NCBI GenBank assembly: GCA_015179045.1
Contig: WHUZ01000011.1
Span: 186,001-250,000 of the forward strand
Length of the DNA: 64,000 nucleotides
Source: Kalaharituber pfeilii
Taxonomy: Eukaryota > Ascomycota > Pezizomycetes > Pezizales > Pezizaceae
Reading direction: 5' to 3'
Part shown: positions 1 through 11,330 of the stretch, in pieces
How the letters are laid out: every line of letters starts with the position of its first letter
Numbering within the stretch: the stretch's first letter is position 1
The notes under the pieces: model-generated
The model's input: only the letters and a program-made list of their open reading frames with translations
Told to the model about the DNA's origin: nothing
The model's database searches: none
Translations under genes and position numbers: made by a program

Positions 1-2796
1 ATGCACATTGATGGGTTGCATCCTCTATGGTGGGAATTTGCCACCACTTGCATCTAGCCACCGTGCACACAGGCTGAATACCAGTCGGTGCTATCTCAGC
101 TACTTATCGAATTTTTAGCTTGTGAAATGATTTATCCTTTACGTCTTTTAGATTTGTCAGCGAGGAAAAATACACCAGTCCTACTCAATCTACTCTAGGT
201 TCAGGTGTTTGACCTTCCATACTCCCAATGTGTCGTTGACATGCCAAAGTATCTTCATGCTGCCGAATTCGCAACTCTGGCGAGGACTATCCAAAATCTG
301 CTTCTTGATCCCAGATATGAGATAATCTCAAAACTCAGGAATATGACCATTTTCGAAACACGTGAAGTAGCGGAAAGGAACCAATCTATTGGTAGACTCG
401 TTCTCCTTTAGTGTACCACAATAATAGGGGCATCGTTACTACCTTTACTATTGTAACCTTACCAACAAACCTGGTATATCCACAAACAGAGAAGTACAAT
501 ATTGGAAACTAGAGTATTATTGAGGTCGAACTGTACATACTGGTAACACCAGATTTAACAACAAGGGTGTCGGATGAGCTGGAACTTGATTCGAATTGGT
601 AAAGTATCAAGACAAAACAAAATCTTGGTTTTTGACACCAATTGAGTGCAACCAGACTATCAATTGAGACAAACAGCCTTCCCACTTCCGGTTGAATGGG
701 GTTTGCACCAGCGTCCTAAATCAACATGAAGATTGGTGAGCCTAAGGTGGCAAACAATCTATGGGAGGCGAAACGTTCGATACTCTCTCACTCATTATCA
801 AATATATGTGCAAATAAATAGATTGATCGTAGAGTACAGGAACCCGAGTTCCAATGCCTGTGGAGAATTGATATCACAAATGAGACCGAGCGTCCTGACG
901 GCTATCGGATACCTGGCCGGGGTGTGTTGTTTTCCCAGCCGAGAAGCTTCAGCCTGGTCACAATCAAACTGATTGGACAGCCAGCAAGCTGTTGGTGATG
1001 GTGTAACCTCACGTGGTGTGGGGAGGATGTGGTTAAAGAAGATAGTGCATAACCTGCCCAGATGGAGTTAATATGGAATCTTTCAGGGGCTTTTCTGCCA
1101 CATGCATAGCGCTGCCTGTTCAATCTAGTGTCTCCGCCTGTCTTGTACTCGAGTACTCGGGGGCAGGGGTAAGTAAGTCTTCAGAAGCGCAAAAAGTTGC
1201 ATTGACAGGGATAGTTGCTAGAGTTGACCTGTTATGTAACTTCGTAATACTTGTTATTCTACACGCATTTTTTGTAGTTTCCTACACGCTTCACAGAGTA
1301 ACACGCTTTAAATTCTCTGTTTTCCAACCAACTTACAAAACTCCATTTCCCAGTCACAGCCTCGAATCACCTGCTGAAACCTGCATACAATAGTGAAATG
1401 AAGATCACAATCAAGAAACTACTCAAGTTCAGCGCGTCAGAATTATTATTGTACGCAATGAATGCACAAACAAGGTGGAAAACCTCAGGAAGGGTGGGAT
1501 GATATAACAAAAGAACAGCTCCTGTTATTAGCTAGAAGTGCGCCAGATCAGCTTTGAGCTGTTCTGGCTGTTGGTGGTAATTATGCAACAATTTATTGAC
1601 TTGTATGCAGTTAAAATTACGTGTGTCGTATTTTTGTGTGTAAAAATCATACAATTGTATTGAAGACTTTTCGACAACAAAGTCAAACCTATTTCACTTT
1701 CGACCCCCGGTCAGGTGGCGAACATTATGCATGCATAGCGCTTCTGAGTATTTTCCCCTACCCCGAGTAAAAGTAAACCCGCTGGGGAAAGGAGCTCTGT
1801 GGCATGCAAGAAGAGCACTTAGCTATTGACACAGATCCATGTCAGCCATTGCAAGAGAGCATGCTATCGAAGCAAAAAAAGTTTGAGCAGGACAGTAACT
1901 TGATATACCCCAGAACCTTTTGCTTGCTCAATCACTTTCTTTTTGTGGCTGAAGCTTGCTTTGGTTCCAGACCAAGTATGATACTATCGTCTACAATAAC
2001 TTGCTCTGGGAATGAAGCAACGATGGGAGCTGGAAGCAACAATCCAGTTATATTAGGGGCTAGTACTTGAAGACAGTAAGGACGGTCGGGTCAGCTTGAC
2101 TGTGTTTCTGGGGGCCATCCCAATCGCCATCCTTCCTACTTGTCGCCACCGGTCCTGTTCCCATTGCATCTCATTCCCATCGTGACCTGCAGCGATTATC
2201 CGCATATCAGTTGATCCTTCCCAGCCAACCAGGAAACTGCGAGTTCAGAATTCACCCCTGTATGTTTCCTGCATGCCTGCTGAGGCCAGTCCGACAGCAG
2301 TACTCGAGTTCAGTATCCAGGCCCTTCTACTGGTGCCCCAGGTTAGAATAGAGTAGGTACTACCCCCTCTCTCGCCAGGCTCCCGAAGTGAAAAATAGGT
2401 GGCCCGCAACTTTATTATCGTACCCCTCCCCCCTCCCAGCTGACCGGCTCACCCTTCGAAGATTTTCTCCTCGCATTTTCCTAGTTTGGCGAGAGGAACC
2501 TCTCTGCTGGAATTCCAACTCTTCAAGGCAATTTCGGAAAAATCGAACGAGACCATAGAAAGCAAGAAACGAGAGAGAATTGAGAAGTACCACACCTTCA
2601 CACTGCTGTTCCAATTGACCTGGCCCTCTCCTCCCAGTTGCCTTGTTCTGACAGGTTTGTAAGCCGAGAGCCTAGAGATCGTTCCGTTGGGGAAAAAGAA
2701 CATCGTCTCCAGCCGTTGGGCGCTTCTGCAGCCTAAGAGGGAAACAACTGGGAATAGTTGTTGCGCAAAACGTTAGAGAAGCTGTAAGGTGGTCCA
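1..2796. other. intergenic, no supported gene
   Basis: Only short open frames (under about 110 codons) occur here, on both strands, with no recognisable domain, no spliceable chain of exons and no repeat shared with the rest of the window. The last ~400 bases probably hold the promoter and leader of the regulator that follows; no clear TATA box was identified. Confidence 0.5.
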
Positions 2797-5613
2797 ATGG
2801 CGGCGAAGCATCAAGCTATCGCTATTGCTAATCCGTCACCAAGATTACCAATATTATCACCATTCCTAGGAATGACTGCAGTGGAAGCGGGAAGAGATGC
2901 AAATGCGGTATCATCGTCTTTTAGTACAAGGACGAATCTGTGCCAAAAAGGACCCAGCAGGTCGGGACCAATTGCGTCAGCCAACAATGCCACGTCCCAA
3001 CCGAACGGTACTGCAGAGCAATCTACTCCGCCAACAGACTGCTTTGCATGTAAGAAGCGGCGTATTGCCTGTGACAGAGGCTTACCAACCTGTCAAAAGT
3101 GTGCCAAAAAGGGAATTCCATGCCCGGGTTATCAGAAACCAAAGATAATATGGAAGGTGCATAAATCAGTCCCAGAGACAAGAAGACCACCTGCAGCTGT
3201 AGCTGAGGTCCCTCAATCGCTGCGAGCAACCGGGCCATCAGTATCTACCTCACGAAGGACTAGTACGTATAATGCAATCCTCGTATATTGCCCCCCTGCT
3301 TCCCCTGTATTTTGTTCATTTATTTTATTTCTCCTACTGCTAAATGTGAAATTCTATAATTACATGTCTCCTAAATTCCTTTATTACTTTTTATTATTAT
3401 TATTTCCTTTCTTTAGACCGAATATTTTACCAATTAGCATCCGGTAATGTTTGGTGTGATTTGTTGGGCTTACGGGAACAACAGCCACCATTAGGAACAG
3501 ATCAAAATTACCTCTTCGTGATATTGGATATACATTCAAGATTGATATATCAGCGCCAACTCCCAGCGATCGAAGTGACTTGGCATCAACAGACCAGTCA
3601 TCTCAGGGTTCAAAGTCAAAATCATTGTCCCCGGAAGCCAACATTGATGCTAATGTCGAAGTAATTCCGCGAACATTTGATCCTTATGTCGGTCACATAG
3701 ATTATCTTTCACGATCTAATATAGATTATTGTAAGCTTACCTTGAGGCAATTCCGTTCATGGCTTGTAAGCATCTAATAGAACTAACCTTCTCATAAAGA
3801 TCATGAGCGGATATGTATGTGTATAGAGTACTTCAAACCTTTACGACCTACGAAAACAGGGCTACTTGCCCCTTCCCATGATAATCCCCTAGTCGTAGTT
3901 ATTGCACAGGCGGTCGAATCTCCCCTACTTCTCAATTGCCTTCTGTGTGTTGCTGCCAGACACCGTGCCATTACCATCAATACAGAGCATTATGTTGGTG
4001 TTGCTCGGGAATATGACTCCTTGGAGGTGTTCATGGCCGCGCTCAAATATCACAGTAGTGCATTGAGGCTCTTGCAGAAGTGGGTTTCGGAGCAAATGGA
4101 GCTTCAAAATCCTACCGCAGGGAGGATTGATGAGGAAACTGAAACAATGGTTGCTGGAATTGGAGAGAATAAGATCTCATTGCCGAAATCGAAGCAAATG
4201 TGGGAAGAAGATAGCATGATGATGGTCATGCTTTTGTTGGTTTACTACGATGCTGTCGATGGTGGGATTGGCGATGGAAACTGGCGAAATCATTTAGAGG
4301 TAGCCAAATGGGTGATTGAACAAAGAGAGGGACATGGTTTGGAAATGGGTGCGAAAGGGACGAATTGGGGCTTTGTAAGGGATCATATTGAAATGTTCGG
4401 TTTCCTGCCTCATCTCAGCGTCAACAATATTATATACTGACCTTACCACGACACGATTAGATTCGATGCGTTCGGAGCAACTTTCACTTTCGCACACCGA
4501 TTGGCTTCTGTCCATCTATGGCTTCAGCCCCGCAAGGGCGATCACACTGTTCATGATGCGGCCCCCCTGTCTCCAATCACCCCAACTGGCTACAGTCCCA
4601 ACGGCACGATGAAGGAGTGTACAAACGCAATTGACTACGCCCCACGCTCACTTGAGGATATTGTCAACGCACCAGAGTACATTGATACATATCCTGTGCT
4701 ACTTCTTCCGCGAGCACTCCTTCGAATTATGCATCAAATTGCCGCTCTCCGCAGAGAAAAAGCACAGCTCGATCAGCTTCACATCAAAACTTCATATGAT
4801 TATTTCCACGTTCAAGGAATCGCAATGTCCGTAGGAGAGATTCGTTCGCATCACGATTACATTTATTCGTGTATAAGGGCATTCAACCCCATGATATGGC
4901 CTGCCCCACCATATCCGGGAGTTATCACCGGGGAGGAGTTACACACAATCTCAGAGTTGCACAAGTTGGCACTGCACGTCTACTTGCACCTCTCCCTCAC
5001 AGTCCCGCTATCAAGGATACCGATTGTGCCGGGGGTTACACAACATCCGACAACTCCGCTGTCGCCTGGAGAGAGTCCATTGCCACCATTATACCCTACT
5101 CCACCGAACCAGAAAATACCGTTGCACCCTCCGTCGCTAAGGCCGTCACCACCGTCTTCCTTGCCCGATACTACCTCTGCTCGTATCCTGTTGACACTCT
5201 CAGACCAACTTATTGAGTGCTTACGCCGAATATCACCAATGTCTCCAGCATTCCGAAGCGCAGTTTGGCCGTGCATAGTTGCGGGTATTGCAGCGCAGCG
5301 CATAGACCAGGTTGTGTATTTGGGTTATTATATGGGGAATTTGATACGGGGGATGCCGTGCATGAGTGTTCAACGTGGTGGGGAAGCGCTGGAGAGACTG
5401 TGGAGGAAGAGGGCGAAGGTTGCGAGGCAGATGAGAAGGGCAAGGGGGCGGCAAGAATTTGTGTACGTAACGGGAGTATCACCCAGTGGGAGTGTGATTG
5501 ATGCGTCAGGACATGAACCGCAGTGGGATCCGTTGCTGGAAGGGTATGAGGGAGGGGTGGAGGATTGGGAGGCGGTGATAGAAGCTCTCGAGGGCGAGTG
5601 GCTGGTGATATGA
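2797..5613 (+). CDS. Zn2Cys6 transcription factor (Fungal_trans_2 type), frame disturbed
   Basis: Predicted nuclear DNA-binding regulator; target genes unknown. Residues ~84-111 form a Zn2Cys6 cluster (C-x2-C-x6-C-x6-C-x2-C-x6-C, beginning CFACKKRRIACDRG). Exons that keep phase are 2797-3262, 3417-3443, 3554-3730 and from 3800; each junction is phase 1 with GT..AG ends, which supports the chain. The long C-terminal part (ARHRAI, FMAALKYHSSALRLL, PVLLLPRALLRIMHQIAALR) resembles the fungal-specific regulator domain PF11951. The frame is open to about 4400. The family-like text for ~4405-4545 (ASTILYTDLTTTRLDSMRS, then DWLLSIYGFSPARAITLF) then lies one frame over, and the original frame resumes from about 4550 to the stop at 5613. 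The two shifts cancel. An intron at 4375-4527 would also bridge the region but would discard that conserved-looking text. Either a recent pseudogene, indel errors in the assembly, or an unusual splice form. Confidence 0.75.
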
Positions 5614-6304
5614 GTTCCGTAGTGGGGACTGGCGTTAACAACTCAAGAACCAAAAAAGGACAGAGGAAAGGTTGAAAAAGAGAGAACGAGATGAGGGCAA
5701 AAGCGTTGGAGAGTGCGGAGGCTTCTCGTACCTAGCGGCAGAAGTACGGAAAAGGAATCTGTTAACCAATATAGCAGAAGAGAACTGTGGATTTACTTAC
5801 TAGAGACGGTACACACCATTATTATTTTAATGTTTTGGTTGGGATGTGTTTTATTGCCACGAGGCGTTTGAAGAGTGTAGTGTGTTGGGGACTGACAATG
5901 TGGGGTGAACATACATGTTTGTGGGGTGATTTGTACATGGGGGTGGAGAGTTTAAAATGAATTCGGCCAGGGGGTGGAGGGGGGGTTGTTATAGAGTTTG
6001 TTCCTTGTCATATGTTCATCTTTATGATCAAGCTTCATTTATTTTTAACTTCATTCTTCATTTTGCAATTTTTTTTTTTTTTTTTCCCTCTCTCCCCTCT
6101 CTCCCTGAACACTCACTAGGCTCAAGGTTATGTACGGGAAAGGACAGGAGGTGGAGGAAGAGAACAAATGCTTGTATAATCTAGGCTCGTGATATTAATG
6201 ACCCGCTGCTGCAATCACCGTGCGGGCAGTAGAGTATTGACGTCCTCTTGGGGGTTTCTATCACATACAGTAGATTTCCGGTGCGAGGTGGTCCTGTATA
6301 GCAA
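5614..6304. other. intergenic, 3' flank of regulator
   Basis: No gene seen. Contains the probable 3' untranslated region of the regulator, a G-rich stretch around 5935-5990 and a T-run at about 6069-6086. Confidence 0.4.
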
Positions 6305-6313
6305 GGTTGGACT
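6305..6313 (+). repeat. 9-bp target-site duplication, left copy
   Basis: GGTTGGACT directly precedes the left terminus of the large TIR element and recurs immediately after its right terminus at 12092-12100. Exact 9/9 match. Confidence 0.9.
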
Positions 6314-6390
6314 TGTTCTCGTACCCAGACTCTATTGGCACGCTAAAATAATTCGCGAAAGGAATAGAGTCTGGTGCCAAACTTCTCCGA
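6314..6390 (+). repeat. left 77-bp terminal inverted repeat
   Basis: Begins TGTTCTCGTACCCAGACTCT and is identical to the reverse complement of 12015-12091. It contains its own inverted repeat: CCAGACTCTATT near the outer end and AATAGAGTCTGG near the inner end, so each terminus can fold into a 12-bp stem with a loop of about 25 nt. Confidence 0.92.
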
Positions 6391-6436
6391 GGTCTAGCTT
6401 ACTTTTGCTCCGGTCCCGGAGCTGGTTAGCGCATGA

Positions 6437-6470
6437 CACTAAAATAGCGCTGCATGGCGCTATTTTAGTG
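6437..6470. repeat. perfect 14-bp palindrome arms
   Basis: CACTAAAATAGCGC (6437-6450) and GCGCTATTTTAGTG (6457-6470) are exact inverted repeats separated by six bases, just inside the left terminus of the TIR element. Possible transposase or host-factor site; function unknown. Confidence 0.8.
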
Positions 6471-6579
6471 CAATGCTATGCAAATGATAGTCAGAATATT
6501 GAGAGTTCTACTGTATCTCGACAGTATTTCTAGAAATACTTTCATATTTGCTAACATGTTTGCAACTTTAGCTAGATTT

Positions 6580-8410
6580 CTCAGTATAGTTTATATATTG
6601 TACCTTAATAGTACAGCCATTTTCATCTCCGATACCTATTGCTCTTCTCCGGAGCTTCATTTACCTGCTTTCTGCATTTGAAGTAGCCTTTATAGTATAT
6701 ATATAAGTTTCTGTTCCAAAAGAGCACATGTCCGGAGATGAATTATGTGAGTTGTTACTTATTAGAGTAGGTCTAAAAGACTCCTAATTCCATCTCCGGT
6801 AATCTTAGTCCTTCTTATGGCTTACTCGGAGCAGTTGTTATGAGTTCACCGTAACTGTAGGGTTGACGGAGTAGCCTTTATATAATATAAGTTTCTGCTC
6901 CGAAAGAGCACAACTGTAATGGATGGTGGTAAATGCAGAGAGTTACCGTCCGCCAGGCGAAAAAGACACATGACCAGCGATACTCGCTAGTCCTCTGCGT
7001 AGCTCATATAGCATTCATTTTGCAACTGCGACGCCGGCGCCCGGCTGTCGCATATCGCCTATGTCGCATATGCATATACTGTATGTGTGCGCGCATCTAC
7101 TGACCGCCCGCCCTACGGTTGCAGTGAATCCGTAATAACAACATGTCCGAAGATGAATATGTGAGTTGGTACTTATTAGAGTAGATACTGTAGATCTAAA
7201 AGATTCCTAATTCCATCTCCGGTAACCTTAGACCTTCTTATGGCTTACTCGGAGCAGTTGTTATGAGTTCACCGTAACCGTAGGGTAGACAGAGTAGCCT
7301 ATATACAAGTTTCTGCTCCGAAAGAGCACAACATGTCCGGAGATGAACTTGTGAGTTGGTACTTATCAGAGTAGATCTAAAAGATTCCTAATTTCATCTC
7401 CGGTAACCTTAGTCCTTCTTGTGACTTACTTGGAGTAGTTGTTATAGGTTCACCGTAACCGTAGGGTGGACCGAGTAGCCTTTATATAGTACTTATACAA
7501 GTTTCTGCACACAACATGTCCGGAGATGAATATGTGAGTTGGGACTTATTAGAGTAAGTCCAAAAGACTCCTAATTCCATCTCCGGCAGCCTTAGTCCTT
7601 CTTGTGGCTTACTCGGAGCAGTTGTTATGAGTTGACTGTAACCGTAGGGTGGACAGCCGGGAGTAGCCTTTATACAAGTTTCTGCTGCGAAAGAGCACAA
7701 CATGTCCGGAGATGAACATATGAGTTGGTACTTATCAGAGTAGGTCTAAAAGACTCCTAATTCCATCTCCGGCAACCTTAGTCCTTCTTGTGGCTTACTC
7801 GGAGCAGTTGCTATGGGTTCGCTATAACCGTACGGTAGAGTGGGCAGAGTAGCCTTTATATAGTACTTATACAAGTTTCTGCATACAACATGTCCGGAGA
7901 TGAACATATGAGTTGGTACTTATCAGAGTAGGTCTCAATGACTCCTAATTCCATCTCCGGCAGCCTTAGTCCTTCTTGTGGCTTACTCGGAGCAGTTGTT
8001 ATGAGTTGACTGTAACCGTAGGGTGGACAACCGGGAGTACCGGTAGCCTTTATACAAGTTTCTGCTCCGAAAGAGCACAACATGTCCGGAGATGAATATG
8101 TGAGTTGGGACTTATTAGAGTAAGTCTAAAAGACTCCTAATTCCATCTCCGGTAACCTTAGTCCTTCTTGTGACTTACTTGGAGCAGTTGTTATAGGTTC
8201 ACCGTAACCGTAGGGTGGACCGAGTAGCCTTTATATAGTACTTATACAAGTTTCTGCACACAACATGTCCGGAGATGAACATGTGAGTTAGTATTTATCA
8301 GAGTAGGTCTAAAAGACTCCTAATTCCATCTCCGGTAACCTTAGTCCTTCTTGTGGCTTATTCGGAGCAGTTGTTATGAGTTCACCGTAACCGTAGAGTG
8401 CCAGTGGACG
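6580..8410 (+). repeat. minisatellite array 1, ~187-bp units
   Basis: The phrase ACATGTCCGGAGATGAA recurs at about 6727, 7142, 7332, 7515, 7701, 7889, 8081 and 8264; the last seven are spaced 183-192 bp. Each unit continues with a GAGTTGGTACTTAT segment, ATTCCATCTCCGG, a CTTACTCGGAGCAGTTGTTA segment and a CCGTAGGGTGGAC segment before TTTATACAAGTTTCTGC. Units differ by small indels and substitutions. The first unit is split from the rest by a non-repeat segment at about 6915-7130. Confidence 0.9.
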
Positions 8411-8888
8411 GTTGGTAGATGCACACGTGTATCCGAAAGGCGCATATGCAATGCAGGCAATATGTGAGCCGAGTGGTAACAGCATCGCAGTCGCATAAAT
8501 ATGCTATAAATTCAGCTGATGATGCCTCATTGCTTGCCATAGAGAGAGAGGCCTGCTATACCTGTTAAATTGTAATGAATTGGTCAGGTCGGGTCAGAGT
8601 CAGGATTCAGGGTTTAGGGTCCGGATAGCAGGCATCAGGGCGGGTTCACAGCAGGCAGAGGCAGTCGGGCTATATAGTACGGAGAGGTAGATGTATTGAA
8701 AGCTTAATACAACTTGGGTAGAATACAAGTTGTTGCGTGAGAGTCATAGAGAGTGGGCAGGGAGGACCTCTTTTATAGAGAGCCCTCATGGCCAAATTCC
8801 AATCCTTCGGGCAAGCAAACAAACAAGCAAGAGAAATGCATGGAAGACTAAACAAACAAGAGAAATACATGGAAGACTAAGGAAATAA

Positions 8889-9474
8889 CTAGAACCAGGT
8901 GGAATTGTCAGGAATTTTCAGAACGAGCTCAGTGATACGTGTGCTGGTTGTCGGAGCTGGGAGGTCACGGGTAAAGGGTCCACCGGGTCGGGGCATCGGG
9001 AAAATCTCCGGAGATGCTTTCACGTTCTCCGATGTGATTGCAACAGCCTTTAAACCAAATTTCTCAGTATGTTTCACCTATTATGCTATATTAGTATAAA
9101 TATTTTCATCTCCGGTACATATTGCTCTTCTCCGGAGCTTCACTTACCTGATCCTCCATCAGCGATATCAACGGTGAAACGACTAGGATACTTTTACACT
9201 TCTCATATAAGAATGCGAGCACAAAACAATATGACTTTCCATCACCAGTCTTTTTAATGCATAGCTGATCCTTGCCTTCCATCATGCGTGCAGCAACTTC
9301 CACCTGCCATGCTAAAACTTTGAGTGGCAAGTCCCGGCTCAGGGCAGTCTGCCTAGTAACTTCACTAATTTGCATTCGTAAGTCCCCAACTTCCTTGATC
9401 TCCGATTCAACAAACAACCTTCCGGAGGAGACCTCTGCTAGTATTTCATCAATAGTATGCCCCTGTAAGGACAT
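8889..9474 (-). pseudogene. RecQ-like helicase N-terminal fragment inside the TIR element
   Basis: Exon 1 (9148-9474, ATG at 9474) encodes a segment with a P-loop-like KKTGDGKSYC and the RecQ-type motif VVSPLISLMEDQ. A GT-AG intron (9078-9147, 70 nt) removes the interruption, and exon 2 continues in frame as VKHTEKFGLKAVAITSENV, which is what RecQ helicases show after that motif. After about 20 residues of exon 2 the resemblance stops and the frame runs into element repeat sequence, ending at 8889. The DEAH box, helicase C domain and all later motifs are missing. The usual GSGKS/GGGKS loop reads GDGKS, so activity is doubtful. Probably a captured or decayed gene. Related helicases occur in fungal subtelomeric and transposon-linked genes (family knowledge). 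Confidence 0.7.
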
Positions 9475-9689
9475 CTCGCTATCTCCGGTACGCTTTCGCT
9501 CAGTGGTGCCGTCTTCGGAGATGATTTTGTTCCATGGTGCATTCTTCTACTATGCAGAGGTTTACACTTTGAGTACCGTAACCAAGCGCCAAGACAAATG
9601 CCAAGATCATGTTCAACTCACCTCTTTACACAGTCTTTACGTATTCGCCTCCTTCAACCACGCAAACTTCCCAACAGCATAGGCTATGT

Positions 9690-10790
9690 TACCCAGAATG
9701 ACCTCGGAGATGGTGTGTAACATCTTTAGCATATGCAAAAGTAAATGGTACCCTTAGTTTCCATCTCCGGTGTTCTCAGGTCAATTCGGAGATGAATTCG
9801 TGTATCGGTGCTTGTAACTCACCTCTTTACACAGTCCAGATGAGCTCGCCTCCCTCAACCACGCAAACTTCCCAACAGCATGAGAAGTGTTACTCAGAAT
9901 GACTTCGGAGATGGTTTGTAACATCTTTAGCATATGCAAAATTAAATAGTACCCTTAGTTTCCATCTCCGGTGTTCTCAGGTCAATTCGGAGATGAATTC
10001 GTGTATCGGTGCTTGTAACTCACCTCTTTACACAGTCCAGATGAGCCCGCCTCCCTCAACCACGCAAACTTCCCAACAGCATGAGAAGTGTTACCCAGGA
10101 TGACCTCGGAGATGGTATGTAACATCTTTAGCATATGTAAAAGTAAATTGCACCCTTAGTTTCCATCTCCGGTGTTTTCAGGTCAATTCGGAGATGAATT
10201 AGTGTATCGGTGCTTGTAACTCACCTCTTTACGTACCCGCCTTCCTCAACCACGCAAACTTCCCAACAGCATGGGAAGTGTTACCCAGAATGACCTCGGA
10301 GATGGTATGTAACATCTTTAGCATATGTAAAATTAAATGGCACCCTTAGTTTCCATCTCCGGTGTTCTCAGGTCAATTCGGAGATGAATTAGTATGTCGG
10401 TGCTTGTCACTCACCTCTTTACGTACCCGCCTGCCTCAACCACGCAAACTTCCCAACAGCATGAGAAGTGTTACCCAGAATGACCTCGGAGATGGTATGT
10501 AACATCTTTAGCATATGTAAAAGTAAATTGCACCCTTAGTTTCCATCTCCGGTGTTTTCAGGTCAATTCGGAGATGAATTATTGTATCGGTGCTTGTAAC
10601 TCACCTCTTTACGTACCCGCCTTCCTCAACCACGCAAACTTCCCAACAGCATGGAAAGTGTTACCCAGAATGACCTCGGAGATGGTATGTAACATCTTTA
10701 GCATATGTAAAAGTAAATTGCACCCTTAGTTTCCATCTCCGGTGTTTTCAGGTCAATTCGGAGATGAATTAGTGTATTGGTGCTTGTACC
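9690..10790 (+). repeat. minisatellite array 2, ~190-200-bp units
   Basis: Six units begin with a TGACCTCGGAGATGGT-type phrase at about 9700, 9900, 10100, 10291, 10481 and 10671. Each continues with AACATCTTTAGCATATG, CACCCTTAGTTTCCATCTCC, TCAATTCGGAGATGAATT and CACGCAAACTTCCCAACAGC. Spacing drops from 200 to 190 bp after the third unit through loss of an ACAGTCCAGATGAG-type segment. A degenerate related copy lies near 11760-11870. Confidence 0.9.
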
Positions 10791-10984
10791 AACCGCCCTG
10801 TACCGATCACCACACGCGGGTTCACCGCAACCGTAGGGCGGGCGCACGCCATCACACTGATATATTGAACTTTTTTTCTTTGTTTTTAACATCACGTAAC
10901 AACGAGCTCAGCGATACCAACCGTCGCGTGTGCTGGTTGTCGGAGCTGGGAGGTCTCGGGTAAGGGGTCGGGAATCGGTTCATC

Positions 10985-11330
10985 ACACTCTCGCACCATC
11001 ATATAGAAGCTGTCGTACCTGTCAAATTCAGCTCATACTGCCACCTCTCGCACCGTCGTATAGGACCTGTCATACCGGTCAAATTCGGCTCATTCTGCCA
11101 TATCTCGCACCGTCGTATAGGACCTGCCATACCGGTCAAATTTGGCTCATACTGCCACCACTCGCACCGTCGTATAGAACCTGTCATACCGGTCAAATTT
11201 GGCTCATTCTGCCACCTCTCGTACCACCAAGGGAGGCCTTCCATACCTGTGAAATGCAGCTCATCTCCCGCCGTCGAGCAGCACCTGCCATACCTGTTAA
11301 ATTGAGCTCATTCTGCCATATCGAGATATA
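10985..11330 (+). repeat. minisatellite array 3, ~58-bp units
   Basis: Five to six units of the pattern CTCGCACCGTCGTATAG, ACCTGTCATACCGGTCAAAT, TTGGCTCATTCTGCCACC, starting near 10990, 11047, 11105, 11161 and 11218, with a shorter last unit. The unit length is not a multiple of three and both strands happen to be open, so the open frames across it are a by-product of the repeat. Confidence 0.85.

Noticed and set aside
3416..3664. Alternative in-frame continuation of the first regulator to a stop at 3664
   Set aside because: The 110-nt intron 3444-3553 gives a phase-consistent path into the next conserved exons; the alternative ends early.
6580..11330. CRISPR-like array
   Set aside because: Spaced repeats of 58-190 bp in a fungal TIR transposon without short unique spacers; these are minisatellites.
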